From assembly GCA_963843455.1 (NCBI GenBank), contig CAWJKE010000016.1:124001-188000 (forward strand): 64,000 bases of DNA. Reading direction: 5' to 3'. This document shows, one piece after another, positions 44,125 through 53,537 of this stretch (positions are counted from its first letter, which is position 1; each line of letters starts with the position of its first letter). The notes beneath the pieces were generated by a model. It saw only the letters and a program-made list of their open reading frames with translations. It searched no databases and had not been told where the DNA came from. The translations under genes were made by a program, and so were the position numbers. Origin of the DNA: CAIQPS01 sp963843455 (GTDB lineage: Bacteria; Actinomycetota; Thermoleophilia; RBG-16-64-13).

Positions 44125-44810
44125 GAGCCCACCTGGATGCGGCTCGCCGTCAGGCTCTTGTCCGCGCCCCTCGTGGCGAGGATCACCACGTTCTTGCCGG
44201 CCGCCAGGTCGGCGGCGGAGCCGTCGGTGGTGACCGCGATTTTGGTGGAGCCGGTGAGCGGGATGGTCTGTGTGCCGCCGTTCGCGACCTGAATCGTCAG
44301 GCTGGTGGCGTCGCTGGCGGTGATGGTGCCATAGACCACGCGGCCGCGGCGGTTACCGAGATCCTGCGGCAGGGTGACGCCCACGTGCACCTGGCTCGCG
44401 CTCCGGCTCTTGTTCGGGTTCTTGGTCACCAAGACCGCAGCGGTCTTGCCGGGCACAAGATCGGCAGCGGTGCCGTCGCGGGTCACCGAGATCTTGGTGG
44501 AGTCAGCGAGCGTAATGGTCTGCGTGCCGCCCTTCGCGGTCTTGACGGTCACGCTGGACGCGTCGCTCGCGATGATGGTCCCCGCGATCATTCTGCCGCT
44601 CGACACACCGGGTTTCTGTCCCTTGCCGGCCTGGCCCTGCTCCGGGGCCGCGCTGGGCGGCGTGGTGGCGTTCTGGTTCTGAGTCGATGTTTGCGTGCTG
44701 GTCTGCGTCGTAGCCGAGGATGCAAGAATGCCGCCACAGCCGGCTACCAGCGCCCCCAGACCCACGGTCACTATCGTGGCCGACACCAGCGCAATGTACC
44801 TGTTCTTCAT
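44121..44810 (-). CDS. Lipoprotein with two DUF5666-like repeats
   Basis: A 229-residue lipoprotein. Signal peptide ends in the lipobox ALVAGC (Cys about residue 25), then a Thr/Gln/Asn-rich linker. Two tandem repeats of about 70 residues follow, each with G-TI-ASD-(S/T)-(V/L)-T-(V/I), a GGTQTI(T/P)L strand, ST-KI-VT-DG-AADL and a final AVLVT or VVILAT strand. These are DUF5666-type beta domains of unknown function exposed on the outer face of the membrane. Confidence 0.8.
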   Translation of the reverse strand: MKNRYIALVSATIVTVGLGALVAGCGGILASSATTQTSTQTSTQNQNATTPPSAAPEQGQAGKGQKPGVSSGRMIAGTIIASDASSVTVKTAKGGTQTITLADSTKISVTRDGTAADLVPGKTAAVLVTKNPNKSRSASQVHVGVTLPQDLGNRRGRVVYGTITASDATSLTIQVANGGTQTIPLTGSTKIAVTTDGSAADLAAGKNVVILATRGADKSLTASRIQVGS

Positions 44811-44992
44811 CAGAAACTCCCCTTGCTTCTTCGTATCTGCTCTGCCATCCCACGAAGGGGAGAAGATGTTACCAGCAGGGTGATAAAGCGCTCGTCGAGG
44901 GGCCGCGCTGCGCAATGAAACCACCGGGCGTAGATCGACAGGCGCTGTGGGCCCCCGAGCCGGGCGATATCGCGGAGGCGGCCCTTGGGCAT

Positions 44993-45026
44993 GAATGCGG
45001 GCCTCCGTCTCCGGAGGCCCGCATTC
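44993..45026. terminator. 15-bp perfect hairpin between minus-strand genes
   Basis: GAATGCGGGCCTCCG pairs with CGGAGGCCCGCATTC around a TCTC loop. It lies just after the stop of the sigma/anti-sigma-like operon and probably marks its 3' end, though there is no U-tract. Confidence 0.7.
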
Positions 45027-45075
45027 AGTCGATCGGGGAGCCGTAGCCGCCACCCGCCGCGGCGGAATCCTGAGT

Positions 45076-46023
45076 CTACTTCTTGTCCGTGGCGTCCCCT
45101 TTGCCCTCGGGCGGGGGAGCCGGCTGGTCCAGGCTGTTCTGGTAGTCCTCCGAACTGGTGTTGAGTGTCGCCCCCGGATGCTGGGCGGCCAGGTCGAGCA
45201 ACGCCAAGTTCTGATCATTGACCGGCAGTTGCTCGTACACATCGAATCGGATGTTCACGACCTTGCCGCCGTCCCGCGTCATCAGCCACTCTACGGGGTT
45301 CTTCGTGTCGGCGTCGACCACATACCAGGTGCCGTACTTCGTCCCATCGGAAGCCGTCCCATAGTCCTTCGTCGCCGCGATGCGGATGCAGTCCCGCCCC
45401 TCGACGGTCTCGTTGCCTTCCACCACCGCATCACCCGAGCGGAGCATCTCGAGAATCATGTCTCGGTACGGGTCGGACTGCCCCGACTCCACCCGGAACA
45501 TGTCGTTCTGGGCGGGCTGGTAGATAGTGTTCGTCGCCGCGTCGTATGTCTGGCCCAGGCCGGTGCCGTCCTGGAGTGTTTCCAGGACCGGCGAACCTTC
45601 GAAAGCCTGTATCGCGCGAATGGTGTATGGCACCGATGTGCGCGACCAGTTCTCCTCGGTCCACGTGCTCGAGTAACCGTCTTTGCCGGATTCGTGCCCG
45701 GTGATCTTCACATGGATGATCGCGTTGTCGCTCGGATCGAGTGCTGCCACGGCCTTCTCCACGATCGTCGGCCCGCCGGAGCCAAATACGTTCACGACGC
45801 TGAGCACGGCTAGGACTATGACCGCCGCGCCCACCACGATCGCGCCTTGCCATACCAGCCGGCGCCTACGAGATCTGCCCGCTCTGAGAGATGAACCCAT
45901 CGTCGTTACCTCCTCGTAAAGGGCCTGAGCGCCCGGAGTGCTCGATAAGGAGGCGAGGCTCTCGTCGTCGATCCGCTGCAGCGCCTCGACGTACTGGTCG
46001 ACGCGTTCTTCTCTGTTCGCCAT
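45076..46023 (-). CDS. Single-helix membrane protein paired with ECF sigma factor
   Basis: A 315-residue protein: a cytosolic N-terminus of about 60 residues (VDQYVEALQRIDDESLASL), one helix (QGAIVVGAAVIVLAVLSVVNVF, about 63-84), and a large outer domain resembling LolA/MucB-like outer-domain folds (HVKITGHESG, GRDCIRIAATKDYG, WYVVDADTKNPVEW). This layout fits an anti-sigma factor or sensor. Its ATG overlaps the stop of the sigma gene (TGATG), supporting that role, though no zinc anti-sigma motif is present. Confidence 0.75.
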   Translation of the reverse strand: MANREERVDQYVEALQRIDDESLASLSSTPGAQALYEEVTTMGSSLRAGRSRRRRLVWQGAIVVGAAVIVLAVLSVVNVFGSGGPTIVEKAVAALDPSDNAIIHVKITGHESGKDGYSSTWTEENWSRTSVPYTIRAIQAFEGSPVLETLQDGTGLGQTYDAATNTIYQPAQNDMFRVESGQSDPYRDMILEMLRSGDAVVEGNETVEGRDCIRIAATKDYGTASDGTKYGTWYVVDADTKNPVEWLMTRDGGKVVNIRFDVYEQLPVNDQNLALLDLAAQHPGATLNTSSEDYQNSLDQPAPPPEGKGDATDKK

Positions 46024-46643
46024 CACACCACCTCCGTATCGGGGAGGACGTCTGCCCGCCCAGCCTGTACATGTTCTGAGCGGGTCGACGGTTTCACCGG
46101 TCCGGTTCCTCTCACAAGCGCTCCTCGTCGTTCGAGCTCGTGCGCGAACCGCCTGCGCGCCCGGTGGATTCGGACCTTGACCGCGGCCCTCGGGCAGCCG
46201 ACCACCGCGGCGATCTGCTGGGTGGTCAAGGTCTCCCACAGGAGCAGCCCCAGCAGGTCACGGTCGGCCGGCTTGAGCGCTATCCATGCCTCGATGACCG
46301 GGCGACTGACCACGGAAGGCCGGGGATCGGCGTCCGTCCAAACCGCTTCCTCGTATTCGCGAGCGAGCAGATCGATGACCGCGCTGCGGCTCTGCTCTTT
46401 TCGGTGCTGGTTCCAGAGAACGCGGCGGGCGACGCCGTATAGCCAGAGGGTGGCCTCCTCCCCGGAGGGGATGTCGGCGTACTTTCGCCAGGCGATCGCG
46501 AACGTCTCGGCGACCACGTCGGCTGCGTTGTCCGCGGATGCCGTCCGCCTGAGCGCATAGCCCAGAATACGCCCATAGTTCGCCTGATAAAGGATGCGGA
46601 ACCGCTCTTGTTGCGGTGTTTCGTGCATGATCACAGAGTACAT
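46023..46643 (-). CDS. ECF-family RNA polymerase sigma factor
   Basis: A 206-residue sigma-70 family factor with region 2 (FRILYQANYGRILGYALRRT, DVVAETFAIAWRKYADIP, LYGVARRVLWNQHR) and region 4 (ALKPADRDLLGLLLWETLTTQQIAAVVGCPRAAVKVRIHRARRRF). ATG at 46643 was chosen over upstream in-frame codons that lack homology; 46628 is possible. It is coupled to the downstream membrane protein. Target promoters cannot be told from the window. Confidence 0.92.
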   Translation of the reverse strand: MYSVIMHETPQQERFRILYQANYGRILGYALRRTASADNAADVVAETFAIAWRKYADIPSGEEATLWLYGVARRVLWNQHRKEQSRSAVIDLLAREYEEAVWTDADPRPSVVSRPVIEAWIALKPADRDLLGLLLWETLTTQQIAAVVGCPRAAVKVRIHRARRRFAHELERRGALVRGTGPVKPSTRSEHVQAGRADVLPDTEVV

Positions 46644-46943
46644 GTCCGGAGATCGGGAAGGGTTACAGCCCGAGCGCAGCGGTGGTAGATGCGCAGGGGC
46701 AGCCTCCTGCCCTGGAGTGTCTTGCTGCGCAACAACGTGTATTGACTCACTGACGCCGCATGATAGGCTGCAGCAAGGCAATCCGCGTTGGGGTATCCGG
46801 GCACGAAGGCGAAGTGTGCTGAAAGGGACTGCAATGTCCCAGGCGACTTCGCTCGGAAAGGGGTGCGGATGGGGTGAATCTTTGACGCCTTCCTCGAACT
46901 CTTCCTCGGTGTGACTTCAAGACTGTAGCTATTGGGGGTGGCT
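46644..46943. other. Divergent intergenic region, sigma operon and Liv operon
   Basis: No coding frame is supported. It must hold the promoters for the divergent sigma-factor and solute-binding genes, but I cannot assign hexamers with confidence. Confidence 0.4.
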
Positions 46944-48272
46944 ATGAGTACGAGATCGGATACACCTATCCGCACGGGTAGGATGCGGATTCTATTGTTG
47001 GTGCTCGTGTTCGCTTTGGTGTCCGTAGCCGCGTTCGCCGCGGCGTGCGGGAGCGAGGAGACTACTACCACTGCGGCGGGACCGGCTACCACGGCCGGAC
47101 CCACCACGACGGCGGTAGCCAGCACTGATACAACCGGTACGACCCAGCCCCTTCCCGCCGCGATCAAGGTAGGCGCGGTCATCCCGCTCACCGGCAAATA
47201 TGCAGGCCTGGGCGCCCAGGTCAAGGGCGGTTATGAACTGGCGGTCGCCGACATAAACGGCGCGGGCGGGGTCGACGTGGGCGGCACCAAGATCCCCATC
47301 GAACTCTCCATCCTCGACGACGAGTCGGACCCGACCAAGACGGTGCAGCAACTCGAGACTCACGCCTCGAACGGAGTGGTAGCCTACCTCGGCGGCGCGG
47401 GCAGTGACCTGCACGCCGCGGCAGCCGGCATCGCCGAGAAGAACAAGATCGCGTATCTAGGCATCGCGTTCGCCCTGCAGAAAGTGCACGAGCAGGGCTT
47501 CAAGTACCTCTTCTCGCCGTTCCCGAAATCGCGTGATCACGCGAAGGCCACCTTTGACCTGCTCGATTCCTTCTCTCCCAAGCCGACAAAGGTCGCCATC
47601 TTCGCCGAGAAGACCGACTGGGGCGCAGAGATGGTCAAGTACTGGCAGCAGGAGGCCGACGCTCGCGGTGGCTACACATTGACGGTGTCCGAGTACGCAC
47701 CCGGCACCACCGACTACACCTCGATGATCCTCCCCGCCAAGGACGCCGGGGCCGAGGTCTTGCTGGCTCTCCCGAACTCTCCTGACGGGATAGCCATGAT
47801 GAAACAGGTCAAAGAACTGGGTTGGAACGCGAAAGTCTACTTCTTGATCCGCGCCCCCGACCCGCCGACCTTCGGGGAGGCCCTGGGGGCCGACAGCGAT
47901 GGTGTCTGCTTGCTGCCCGGCTGGAACGCAGGTCTGCCGTACCCAGGTGTTAAGGAGATGACCGAGCGCTACACGACCATGACCGGCAAGCCGGCCGTGG
48001 CGTTGACCGGCCCGGCCTACTCATGCGTCCAGATCCTCGCCGATTCCATCACCCGCGCCAAGAGCGTGGACCGTGATGCGATCCGCGACGCGATGGCAGC
48101 GACCGATCTGGATACCATGGTCGGTCACGTCACGTTCGACGAAGCCGGCATGTGGGTGAACGCTCTGGATCCAGTCAACCAGTGGCAGAGCCTCAAGCAG
48201 GCGCTTGTCTTCCCCGCGGATGTCGCGCTCGTCCCGCCCATCTACCCGGCACTGCCTTGGGACCAGCGGTAG
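46944..48272 (+). CDS. livK: Branched-chain amino-acid ABC transporter substrate-binding lipoprotein
   Basis: A 442-residue LivK-class binding protein. The signal peptide ends in lipobox FAAAC (Cys about residue 36), followed by a Thr/Ala-rich linker and the binding domain (IKVGAVIPLTGKYAGLGAQVKGGYELAV). ATG at 46944 follows GGGGGTGG. It heads a complete operon with two ATPases and two permeases. Ligands of this class range from branched-chain amino acids to amides and aromatic acids. Confidence 0.92.
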   Translation: MSTRSDTPIRTGRMRILLLVLVFALVSVAAFAAACGSEETTTTAAGPATTAGPTTTAVASTDTTGTTQPLPAAIKVGAVIPLTGKYAGLGAQVKGGYELAVADINGAGGVDVGGTKIPIELSILDDESDPTKTVQQLETHASNGVVAYLGGAGSDLHAAAAGIAEKNKIAYLGIAFALQKVHEQGFKYLFSPFPKSRDHAKATFDLLDSFSPKPTKVAIFAEKTDWGAEMVKYWQQEADARGGYTLTVSEYAPGTTDYTSMILPAKDAGAEVLLALPNSPDGIAMMKQVKELGWNAKVYFLIRAPDPPTFGEALGADSDGVCLLPGWNAGLPYPGVKEMTERYTTMTGKPAVALTGPAYSCVQILADSITRAKSVDRDAIRDAMAATDLDTMVGHVTFDEAGMWVNALDPVNQWQSLKQALVFPADVALVPPIYPALPWDQR

Positions 48273-48322
48273 CTAGAGAGACGAGCTACTCGTCCCGGCA
48301 GCGCCATACGGCCTGTCATGGT

Positions 48323-48356
48323 GCCGGAGGTCACGCCCTCGGGCGTGACCTCCGGC
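48323..48356 (+). promoter_or_regulatory. 15-bp hairpin between livK and livG
   Basis: GCCGGAGGTCACGCC pairs perfectly with GGCGTGACCTCCGGC around CTCG, 50 bp after the livK stop. Such hairpins protect the binding-protein mRNA or attenuate downstream genes, so that more binding protein than ATPase is made. It covers the ATG at 48318, an argument against that codon as the livG start. Confidence 0.65.
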
Positions 48357-48383
48357 CCTCACCTCCGAGCAGACGGAGATCGG

Positions 48384-49112
48384 TTGCTGCTTGATCTAGA
48401 ACAGGTCTCAAAAGCGTTCAAGGGCCTGATGGCCGTCCACACTGTCTCCATGAAGCTCGAGGAGGGTCAGATCCTCGGTCTGATCGGCCCCAACGGCGCC
48501 GGCAAGACCACTCTCTTCAACCTCATCACGGGAGTCTGTCCTCCCACGGAGGGCAGGATCTTCTTCGAGGGCAAAGACATCACCTCCACGGCGCCGCACA
48601 GCCGCTGCCGCATGGGCATCGCACGAACGTTCCAACTCGTGCGGCCCTTCCCGCAACTATCGGTGCTGGACAACGCGGCGATCGGCAGGATATACGGGCG
48701 GGACTGGGTGAAGAGCCGGTCCCGAGCAGAGAAAGAGTCGATCGAGGTCCTTGAGATCGTCGGGCTGGCCGAGCGCGCACGCGAGAAGGCCAAGAGCCTG
48801 ACCCTCGTGGACCGCAAACGCCTTGAACTGGCACGTGCGCTGGCCGCAAAGCCGAAGTTGCTCCTGCTGGACGAACTCCTTGCCGGGTTGAACCCATCCG
48901 AGGTACTCACCTCGATGGCACTGATCCAGAGCATCCGCGACATGGGTGTCACGATCATCATGGTCGAGCATGTGGTGAAGGCAGTCTTTGGGATTGCCGA
49001 TCGGATCGTCGTCCTCAACGCCGGCGATCTGATCGCGGAGGGTACCCCGGCAGAGATCTCCTGCAACGAGGAAGTCATCGATGCCTACCTAGGGAAGTCC
49101 CTACGTGGGTGA
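48384..49112 (+). CDS. livG: Branched-chain amino-acid ABC transporter ATPase LivG
   Basis: ABC ATPase: Walker A GPNGAGKTTLFNLITG, Q-loop LVRPFPQLSV, the LivG-type insert with AREKAKSLTLVDRKRLELARALA (signature degenerate), Walker B LLLLDELLAGLNPSE and His switch MVEHVVKAV. The TTG at 48384 has GGAGAT five bases upstream and begins the homologous part (LDLEQVSKAFKGL); the ATG at 48318 lies inside a hairpin without an RBS and would give 264 residues. Note Asp-Glu-Leu at Walker B and the unusual signature LTLVDRKR in place of LSYG. Confidence 0.9.
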   Translation: MLLDLEQVSKAFKGLMAVHTVSMKLEEGQILGLIGPNGAGKTTLFNLITGVCPPTEGRIFFEGKDITSTAPHSRCRMGIARTFQLVRPFPQLSVLDNAAIGRIYGRDWVKSRSRAEKESIEVLEIVGLAERAREKAKSLTLVDRKRLELARALAAKPKLLLLDELLAGLNPSEVLTSMALIQSIRDMGVTIIMVEHVVKAVFGIADRIVVLNAGDLIAEGTPAEISCNEEVIDAYLGKSLRG

Positions 49113-49836
49113 CTTCCTCACAGTCACCGGTGTCGACGTCGCCTACGGGGACATCCAGGCGCTTTGGGATGTGTCGCTGGAGGTCAACGAGGGCGAGATC
49201 GTCGCGCTGATCGGGCCGAACGGGGCAGGGAAGACCACCTTGATGCGGGTCATCGCTGGACTGCACCCGGTGCGATCGGGCACCATCCGTCTGGGTGATG
49301 CGGACCTTCACACCTCGCGGGCTCACCGGATCGTCGAGCACGGCGTGATCCTGGTCCCCGAAGGGCGCCGGCTCTTCGGCGGGCTGACCGTGATGGACAA
49401 TCTGGACCTAGGAGCCTATTCGAGACGGGCGAGAGAAGTGCGCGCGAGCACACTGAAGCTTGTGTTCGAGCTCTTCCCGCTCCTCGCGGATCGGAGGTTC
49501 CAGCGGGCGAATACGATGAGCGGCGGACAACAGCAGATGCTCGCCGTCGGACGCGCGCTCATGGGCGTGCCGAAACTCCTCATGCTCGATGAGCCGTCGC
49601 TCGGCCTAGCGCCGATCGTCGTCGAGAACATCTTCGAGACGCTGCAGCGCCTCAACCAGCAAGGAGTCACCATCTTCCTCGTGGAACAGAACGCCCGGCA
49701 GGCACTCGAACTCGCCGACCGTGCCTACATTCTCGAACAGGGACGGATCGCCGGTACGGGTCGCGGTGAGGAACTCCTGCACGACGACCGGGTACAGGAA
49801 GCCTATCTGGGCATCTGCCCGGCACCGGAGAACTGA
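49105..49836 (+). CDS. livF: Branched-chain amino-acid ABC transporter ATPase LivF
   Basis: A 243-residue ABC ATPase with Walker A GPNGAGKTTLMRVIAG, Q-loop/NLDLGAYSRR typical of LivF, signature TMSGGQQQMLAVGRAL, Walker B LLMLDEPSLGLAP and switch VEQNARQAL. GTG at 49105 overlaps the end of livG by 8 bp. Confidence 0.95.
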   Translation: MGDFLTVTGVDVAYGDIQALWDVSLEVNEGEIVALIGPNGAGKTTLMRVIAGLHPVRSGTIRLGDADLHTSRAHRIVEHGVILVPEGRRLFGGLTVMDNLDLGAYSRRAREVRASTLKLVFELFPLLADRRFQRANTMSGGQQQMLAVGRALMGVPKLLMLDEPSLGLAPIVVENIFETLQRLNQQGVTIFLVEQNARQALELADRAYILEQGRIAGTGRGEELLHDDRVQEAYLGICPAPEN

Positions 49837-49840
49837 CCTG

Positions 49841-50720
49841 ATGGGCTTCGGATCATTCATCCAAACAGTCCTCTTCGGTATCTTCGCCGGTTCGATCTAC
49901 GGCGTCGCCGCCATGGGGCTGGCCCTGGTCTTCGGGGTGATGAAGATCCTCAACATCGCTCACGGCGAACTCGTCATGATCGGCGGGTACGTAGGTTTCT
50001 GGGCATTCACCACGATGGGCCTAGATCCCTTTGCCGCCCTGGTCATAGTCATCGTCGCCCTGTTCGCGCTCGGCACTACTTCTCGACCGGATCGTCTATC
50101 GGCACATTGTCCGCCTCGAGGGAGAGGAGAAGGTCAAGAATTCACTTCTGGTGAGTTTTGGCCTGGGCCTTGTCCTTCAGAACTTGGCGCAGTGGGTCTT
50201 CACCGGCGACGAGCGTTCCGTGCAGGTCTCCTACGCCGGAGAGGGCCTCGATATCTTCGGGGTGCTTCTGCCGTGGACACGGCTGGGGACTCTGGCGATC
50301 GCCCTGATCATCACGCTCGCTCTCCACTTCTTCCTTCGCAAGACCTATCCGGGCAAGGCCATCCTCGCCACTGCCGAGGACTATGAGTCGGCCGGTCTGG
50401 CCGGGATCAACATCGACCGCGTCTACATGCTCACCTTTGCCCTGGGAGCCGCGCTCGCCGGGGTCGCGGGACAGTTCGTCACCGTCACCTACGCTCTGGC
50501 TCCCAGCATCGGCATGTTCTGGACTCTCAAGGCGATGATCGTGATCGTCTTGGCGGGCACCGGCAGCATCCTGGGCGCCCTGCCGGCGGGAATCCTCCTG
50601 GGCGTCGTCGAAGCCTTGAGCGGAGCCTACCTCGCCCAGACCTACAAGGAAGTAGTCGGGCTGATCATCTTCCTGCTCGTTCTCACCCTACGCCCGCAAG
50701 GGCTGTTCGTGAGGAAATGA
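49841..50720 (+). CDS. livH: Branched-chain amino-acid ABC transporter permease LivH, frameshifted
   Basis: Permease of about 293 codons in two frames. The first part (FAGSIYGVAAMGLALVFGVMKILNIAHGELVM) is the LivH N-terminus; the second, from about 50085, has LLLDRIVYRH, SFGLGLVLQN, AILATAEDYESAGLAGINIDRVYM and the C-terminal helices. Dropping one base after CTCGGC at about 50080 rejoins FALG to LLLDRIVYRH. Total length is 3n+1. The operon is otherwise intact, so a sequencing error or very recent lesion is likely. Confidence 0.88.
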
Positions 50721-51721
50721 TGGAGCAGCCGGGCGCCGGACGATCGGCATCACCCCGCTCGCCGCGGCGATGGCTCGGCCCCGTGGGGCTCGTCCTCCTG
50801 CTTGCCTTCGCACTTCTCTTCCCCCAGCAGATGGCCAAGGACAACATCTGGAACCTCTTCTTCCTCATCTGTCTCGGCATCAGCATCGGGCAGAGTTGGA
50901 ACATGTTGGGAGGCTTCGCCGGGCAGACGAGTCTGGGCCATGCCGCGTTCTTCGGCATCGGGGCGCTCCTCACGCGCCTTCTGTGGTTCGGCGGTGTCCC
51001 ATTTGTGCTGGCCTTGCTCGTGGGAGGAGTGACGGCGGTCGCCTTCGCCATGGTGATCGGCGCGCCCACCTTCCGGCTCCGCGGCGCGTACTTTGCCATC
51101 GGTACCCTCGCCGTGGCGGAGGTGCTCAGGATCACGGTCGCTCAGAATCAGCCCTTCATCTCCACTATGTCCGGCACCATGATCGCGTCCTACAACCTGC
51201 CCATCCGTTACTATGTCGCGCTGGCACTGGCCATAGCCACCACCGCGGCAGCCTACTTCCTCCTACGTTCCCGGTGGAGCCTGGGCATCCTGGGAGTGCG
51301 CGAGGACGAAGACGCCGCGCAGGCGACGGGGGTCCACATCCTGCATCACAAGTTGCTGGCCTTCGCCCTCAGCAGCTTCTTCATGGGCCTGGCGGGAGGC
51401 GTGTTCGCGTTCAAGCAGATCAGCTACTATCCAGAGGCCCCCTTCTTCCCCACCTGGACGTTCGATGCCCTGATGATCGCCTATATCGGCGGACTAGGCA
51501 CCGTTGCGGGCCCCGTCGTCGGAGCCGTCTTCTACGTCGTGTTGCGCGAACGCTTGGCGGCGAACTTGACCGACGTTCATCAAGTCATCTTTGGAGTTCT
51601 GTTCATCCTGATCGTCCTCTTGTTCCCCGGGGGGTTGCTGGACATCTGGAACCGCCTGACGAAGCGGGTGATGAAACGATGGAGACGAGCACCCGCAGGT
51701 GAGCGCGCAGGCCCCGAATGA
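50717..51721 (+). CDS. livM: Branched-chain amino-acid ABC transporter permease LivM
   Basis: A 334-residue permease with about ten helices: NIWNLFFLICLGISIGQSWN, GGFAGQTSLGHAAFFGIGAL (the LivM signature), IGVRED-like LGVREDEDAAQATGV (EAA-type coupling loop) and YIGGLGTVAGPVVGA. ATG overlaps the livH stop (ATGA). Confidence 0.95.
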   Translation: MMEQPGAGRSASPRSPRRWLGPVGLVLLLAFALLFPQQMAKDNIWNLFFLICLGISIGQSWNMLGGFAGQTSLGHAAFFGIGALLTRLLWFGGVPFVLALLVGGVTAVAFAMVIGAPTFRLRGAYFAIGTLAVAEVLRITVAQNQPFISTMSGTMIASYNLPIRYYVALALAIATTAAAYFLLRSRWSLGILGVREDEDAAQATGVHILHHKLLAFALSSFFMGLAGGVFAFKQISYYPEAPFFPTWTFDALMIAYIGGLGTVAGPVVGAVFYVVLRERLAANLTDVHQVIFGVLFILIVLLFPGGLLDIWNRLTKRVMKRWRRAPAGERAGPE

Positions 51722-51751
51722 TTCTGATCCGGCGACTCGCCGGGGGGGCTG

Positions 51752-52111
51752 ATGGCAATGGAACTGACGAGTGCCGTACTGGGAGACATTCCCCTGCTTG
51801 TGGCAGTAGGCGCAGTGGACCGTGAGGTTTGCGGTTCTCTGCAGGCGGCATTGGGCAGGCTGACCGAGGCTCGCCATAACATCGTCTTCTTGGATCTGAG
51901 CGACGTCACCTACCTGGACAGCGCCGGGCTTTCGGTTCTCCTGACCTGGGTGCAAGCCCTGCGCGGGAAAGGCTGGCTGGGAGTTATCGGACCGAACGTC
52001 ACCATCCGCCGCCTCTTGGAGGGCGAGGGGCTCCTCCCCCATCCGAACGTGCGCGTCTTCGAGACCAGGCACGCGGCTCGCATTGCCACAGGCGAGCGGC
52101 AAAGCACGTGA
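51752..52111 (+). CDS. STAS-domain protein (anti-sigma antagonist-like)
   Basis: A 119-residue single STAS domain. The strand-turn with the phosphorylatable Ser is VTYLDSAGLSVLLTWV, preceded by NIVFLDLS. Such proteins release sigma factors from anti-sigma kinases when unphosphorylated. No kinase or phosphatase is adjacent; it follows the Liv operon by 30 bp and may be read from it. Confidence 0.85.
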   Translation: MAMELTSAVLGDIPLLVAVGAVDREVCGSLQAALGRLTEARHNIVFLDLSDVTYLDSAGLSVLLTWVQALRGKGWLGVIGPNVTIRRLLEGEGLLPHPNVRVFETRHAARIATGERQST

Positions 52112-52132
52112 CCCACAGCGCTGGGTGATCTG

Positions 52133-53134
52133 TCATTCAGGCGCGGGCCCCTGCGGGCTTTCGGCCGGCTGAGTCGCTTGAGGCGGTGACGAGCGGCGGC
52201 GGACAAGGAGCAGCACCACCAACACCACCAAGGCAACGATGACGATGCCGCCTATGATGACGCCGATGATGGCCGCCCAGTGGTAAGCGGTGCTCTCTGC
52301 AAACATCTGCCGGGCCTCGGTGAACCCGATGTTCCAGGCAAGTGTGTTGCCGCTCACCTCGTCGGCGTTGTTGTCGCCGATGGTGCCGGGCAGCGTGACA
52401 CGGTTCTCGATGATCAGCACCTCACCCGGAAGGTCTACCCCCAGTCCGAGCGCGGCACCACTGAGCTTGGAGATCGCTCCGGCGGCATCGGCCGTGGCGG
52501 AGAATCGGGTCTTGGTGCTGAACAGCCCATCGTCCTGGGTAAGGGTGACTCCGCCCACGCCCACCGCCGAAGCGAGATTGCTCGAGGCGAGTATCTCCTG
52601 CAGTTCCTGCGGGTTGGCGAAGGGCTGCGTCAGCGCCACCCATTTAGTGCCATCAGCGTCGGTGCCGCGCTCCACCTGCCATTCCCCCGGGATCTTGCTC
52701 AGGATGGTGTCAAAGAGCTCGTCCACGCTCCCCGGGATCAGCCCGGACGCTTGGCCCAAGTCTCCCAGGCCTCCGCCCAGATCGCCGAGACCCTCCAGAG
52801 CTCCGCCCAGATCGCTAAGACCCCCCAGGCCTCCGCCTATCTTGCCCAAGCCTTGCAGCACCTTGCCCACGCCTCCCAAGGCTTTGCCTACGTCATCCAG
52901 CCCAAGGGCTTTTCGCAGACCGTCGAATAACGAACCCGAGTCCTTGGGTTTTTCGGGAATGGCCGCGAGCGCATCGTTCAAGGCCTTGTCGGCGGCAATA
53001 CGTACAGACACGGTCCCCGAGCCATCGGTTTCGACCTTAGTATCGAGCCCGACGCCGACAGTGCATCCGGTGAGGACGACCAGGCTCGTGAGCAGAAGGA
53101 TGAGCAGCACCACGGGCAGCGCGTAGGACATACT
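52133..53134 (-). CDS. Membrane lipoprotein with Gly-Leu repeats (DUF3153-like)
   Basis: A 333-residue protein. ATG at 53134 follows GAGGAGAAGT. The signal peptide ends in VVLTGC (Cys about residue 24); the outer domain resembles LppM/DUF3153 proteins (VEITVETDGSGTVSVRI-like). Residues about 65-130 form a low-complexity stretch of GLG, LGG and GDLG units. A C-terminal helix (IIGVIIGGIVIVALVVLVVLLLV) is followed by an Arg stop-transfer and a Pro/Ala tail. Function unknown. Confidence 0.75.
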   Translation of the reverse strand, partial: SMSYALPVVLLILLLTSLVVLTGCTVGVGLDTKVETDGSGTVSVRIAADKALNDALAAIPEKPKDSGSLFDGLRKALGLDDVGKALGGVGKVLQGLGKIGGGLGGLSDLGGALEGLGDLGGGLGDLGQASGLIPGSVDELFDTILSKIPGEWQVERGTDADGTKWVALTQPFANPQELQEILASSNLASAVGVGGVTLTQDDGLFSTKTRFSATADAAGAISKLSGAALGLGVDLPGEVLIIENRVTLPGTIGDNNADEVSGNTLAWNIGFTEARQMFAESTAYHWAAIIGVIIGGIVIVALVVLVVLLLVRRRSSPPQATQPAESPQGPAPE

Positions 53135-53297
53135 TCTCCTCGCCCTTCTCGTGCCCGGATCGGTCTTGCTTCCCCTCACAACGATTCCCCCTCTGACGAC
53201 GGGTCTGTCTACGACGACGCACGCCCTATACCCCGGATGGGCCGCTGCCGGGCCTTGCCGGCCGGGGCGCTTACTCTACTCGATGACTCCGGCCGTC

Positions 53298-53537
53298 CTA
53301 CTTCAGGGCGTTTTCGCCGCCTACCTTCTGCGCCGCTCGGCCGAGAAGAACAAGTACCACAATGGCGATGACGGTAGCGATGATGGCGTAGGTGAACAGC
53401 CCGGCCAGGCTGTCGTCGACGCCGGTGATCTTGATGATGGCTGCCTTGATGGCCTCGTTCCAGGCCAGGGCGCACACGAAGCCCAGCGCCGCCGACGCCA
53501 AGGTGATCATGGTCTGAATGAACACCCGTCCGTGCAT
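53298..53537 (-). CDS. DUF5654 family membrane protein
   Basis: A 79-residue protein with two helices (MITLASAALGFVCALAWNEAIKAAI and FTYAIIATVIAIVVLVLLG) and the ALGFVxALAWNxAI signature of DUF5654. Function unknown. CAAGGAGGAG precedes the ATG. Confidence 0.82.
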   Translation of the reverse strand: MHGRVFIQTMITLASAALGFVCALAWNEAIKAAIIKITGVDDSLAGLFTYAIIATVIAIVVLVLLGRAAQKVGGENALK

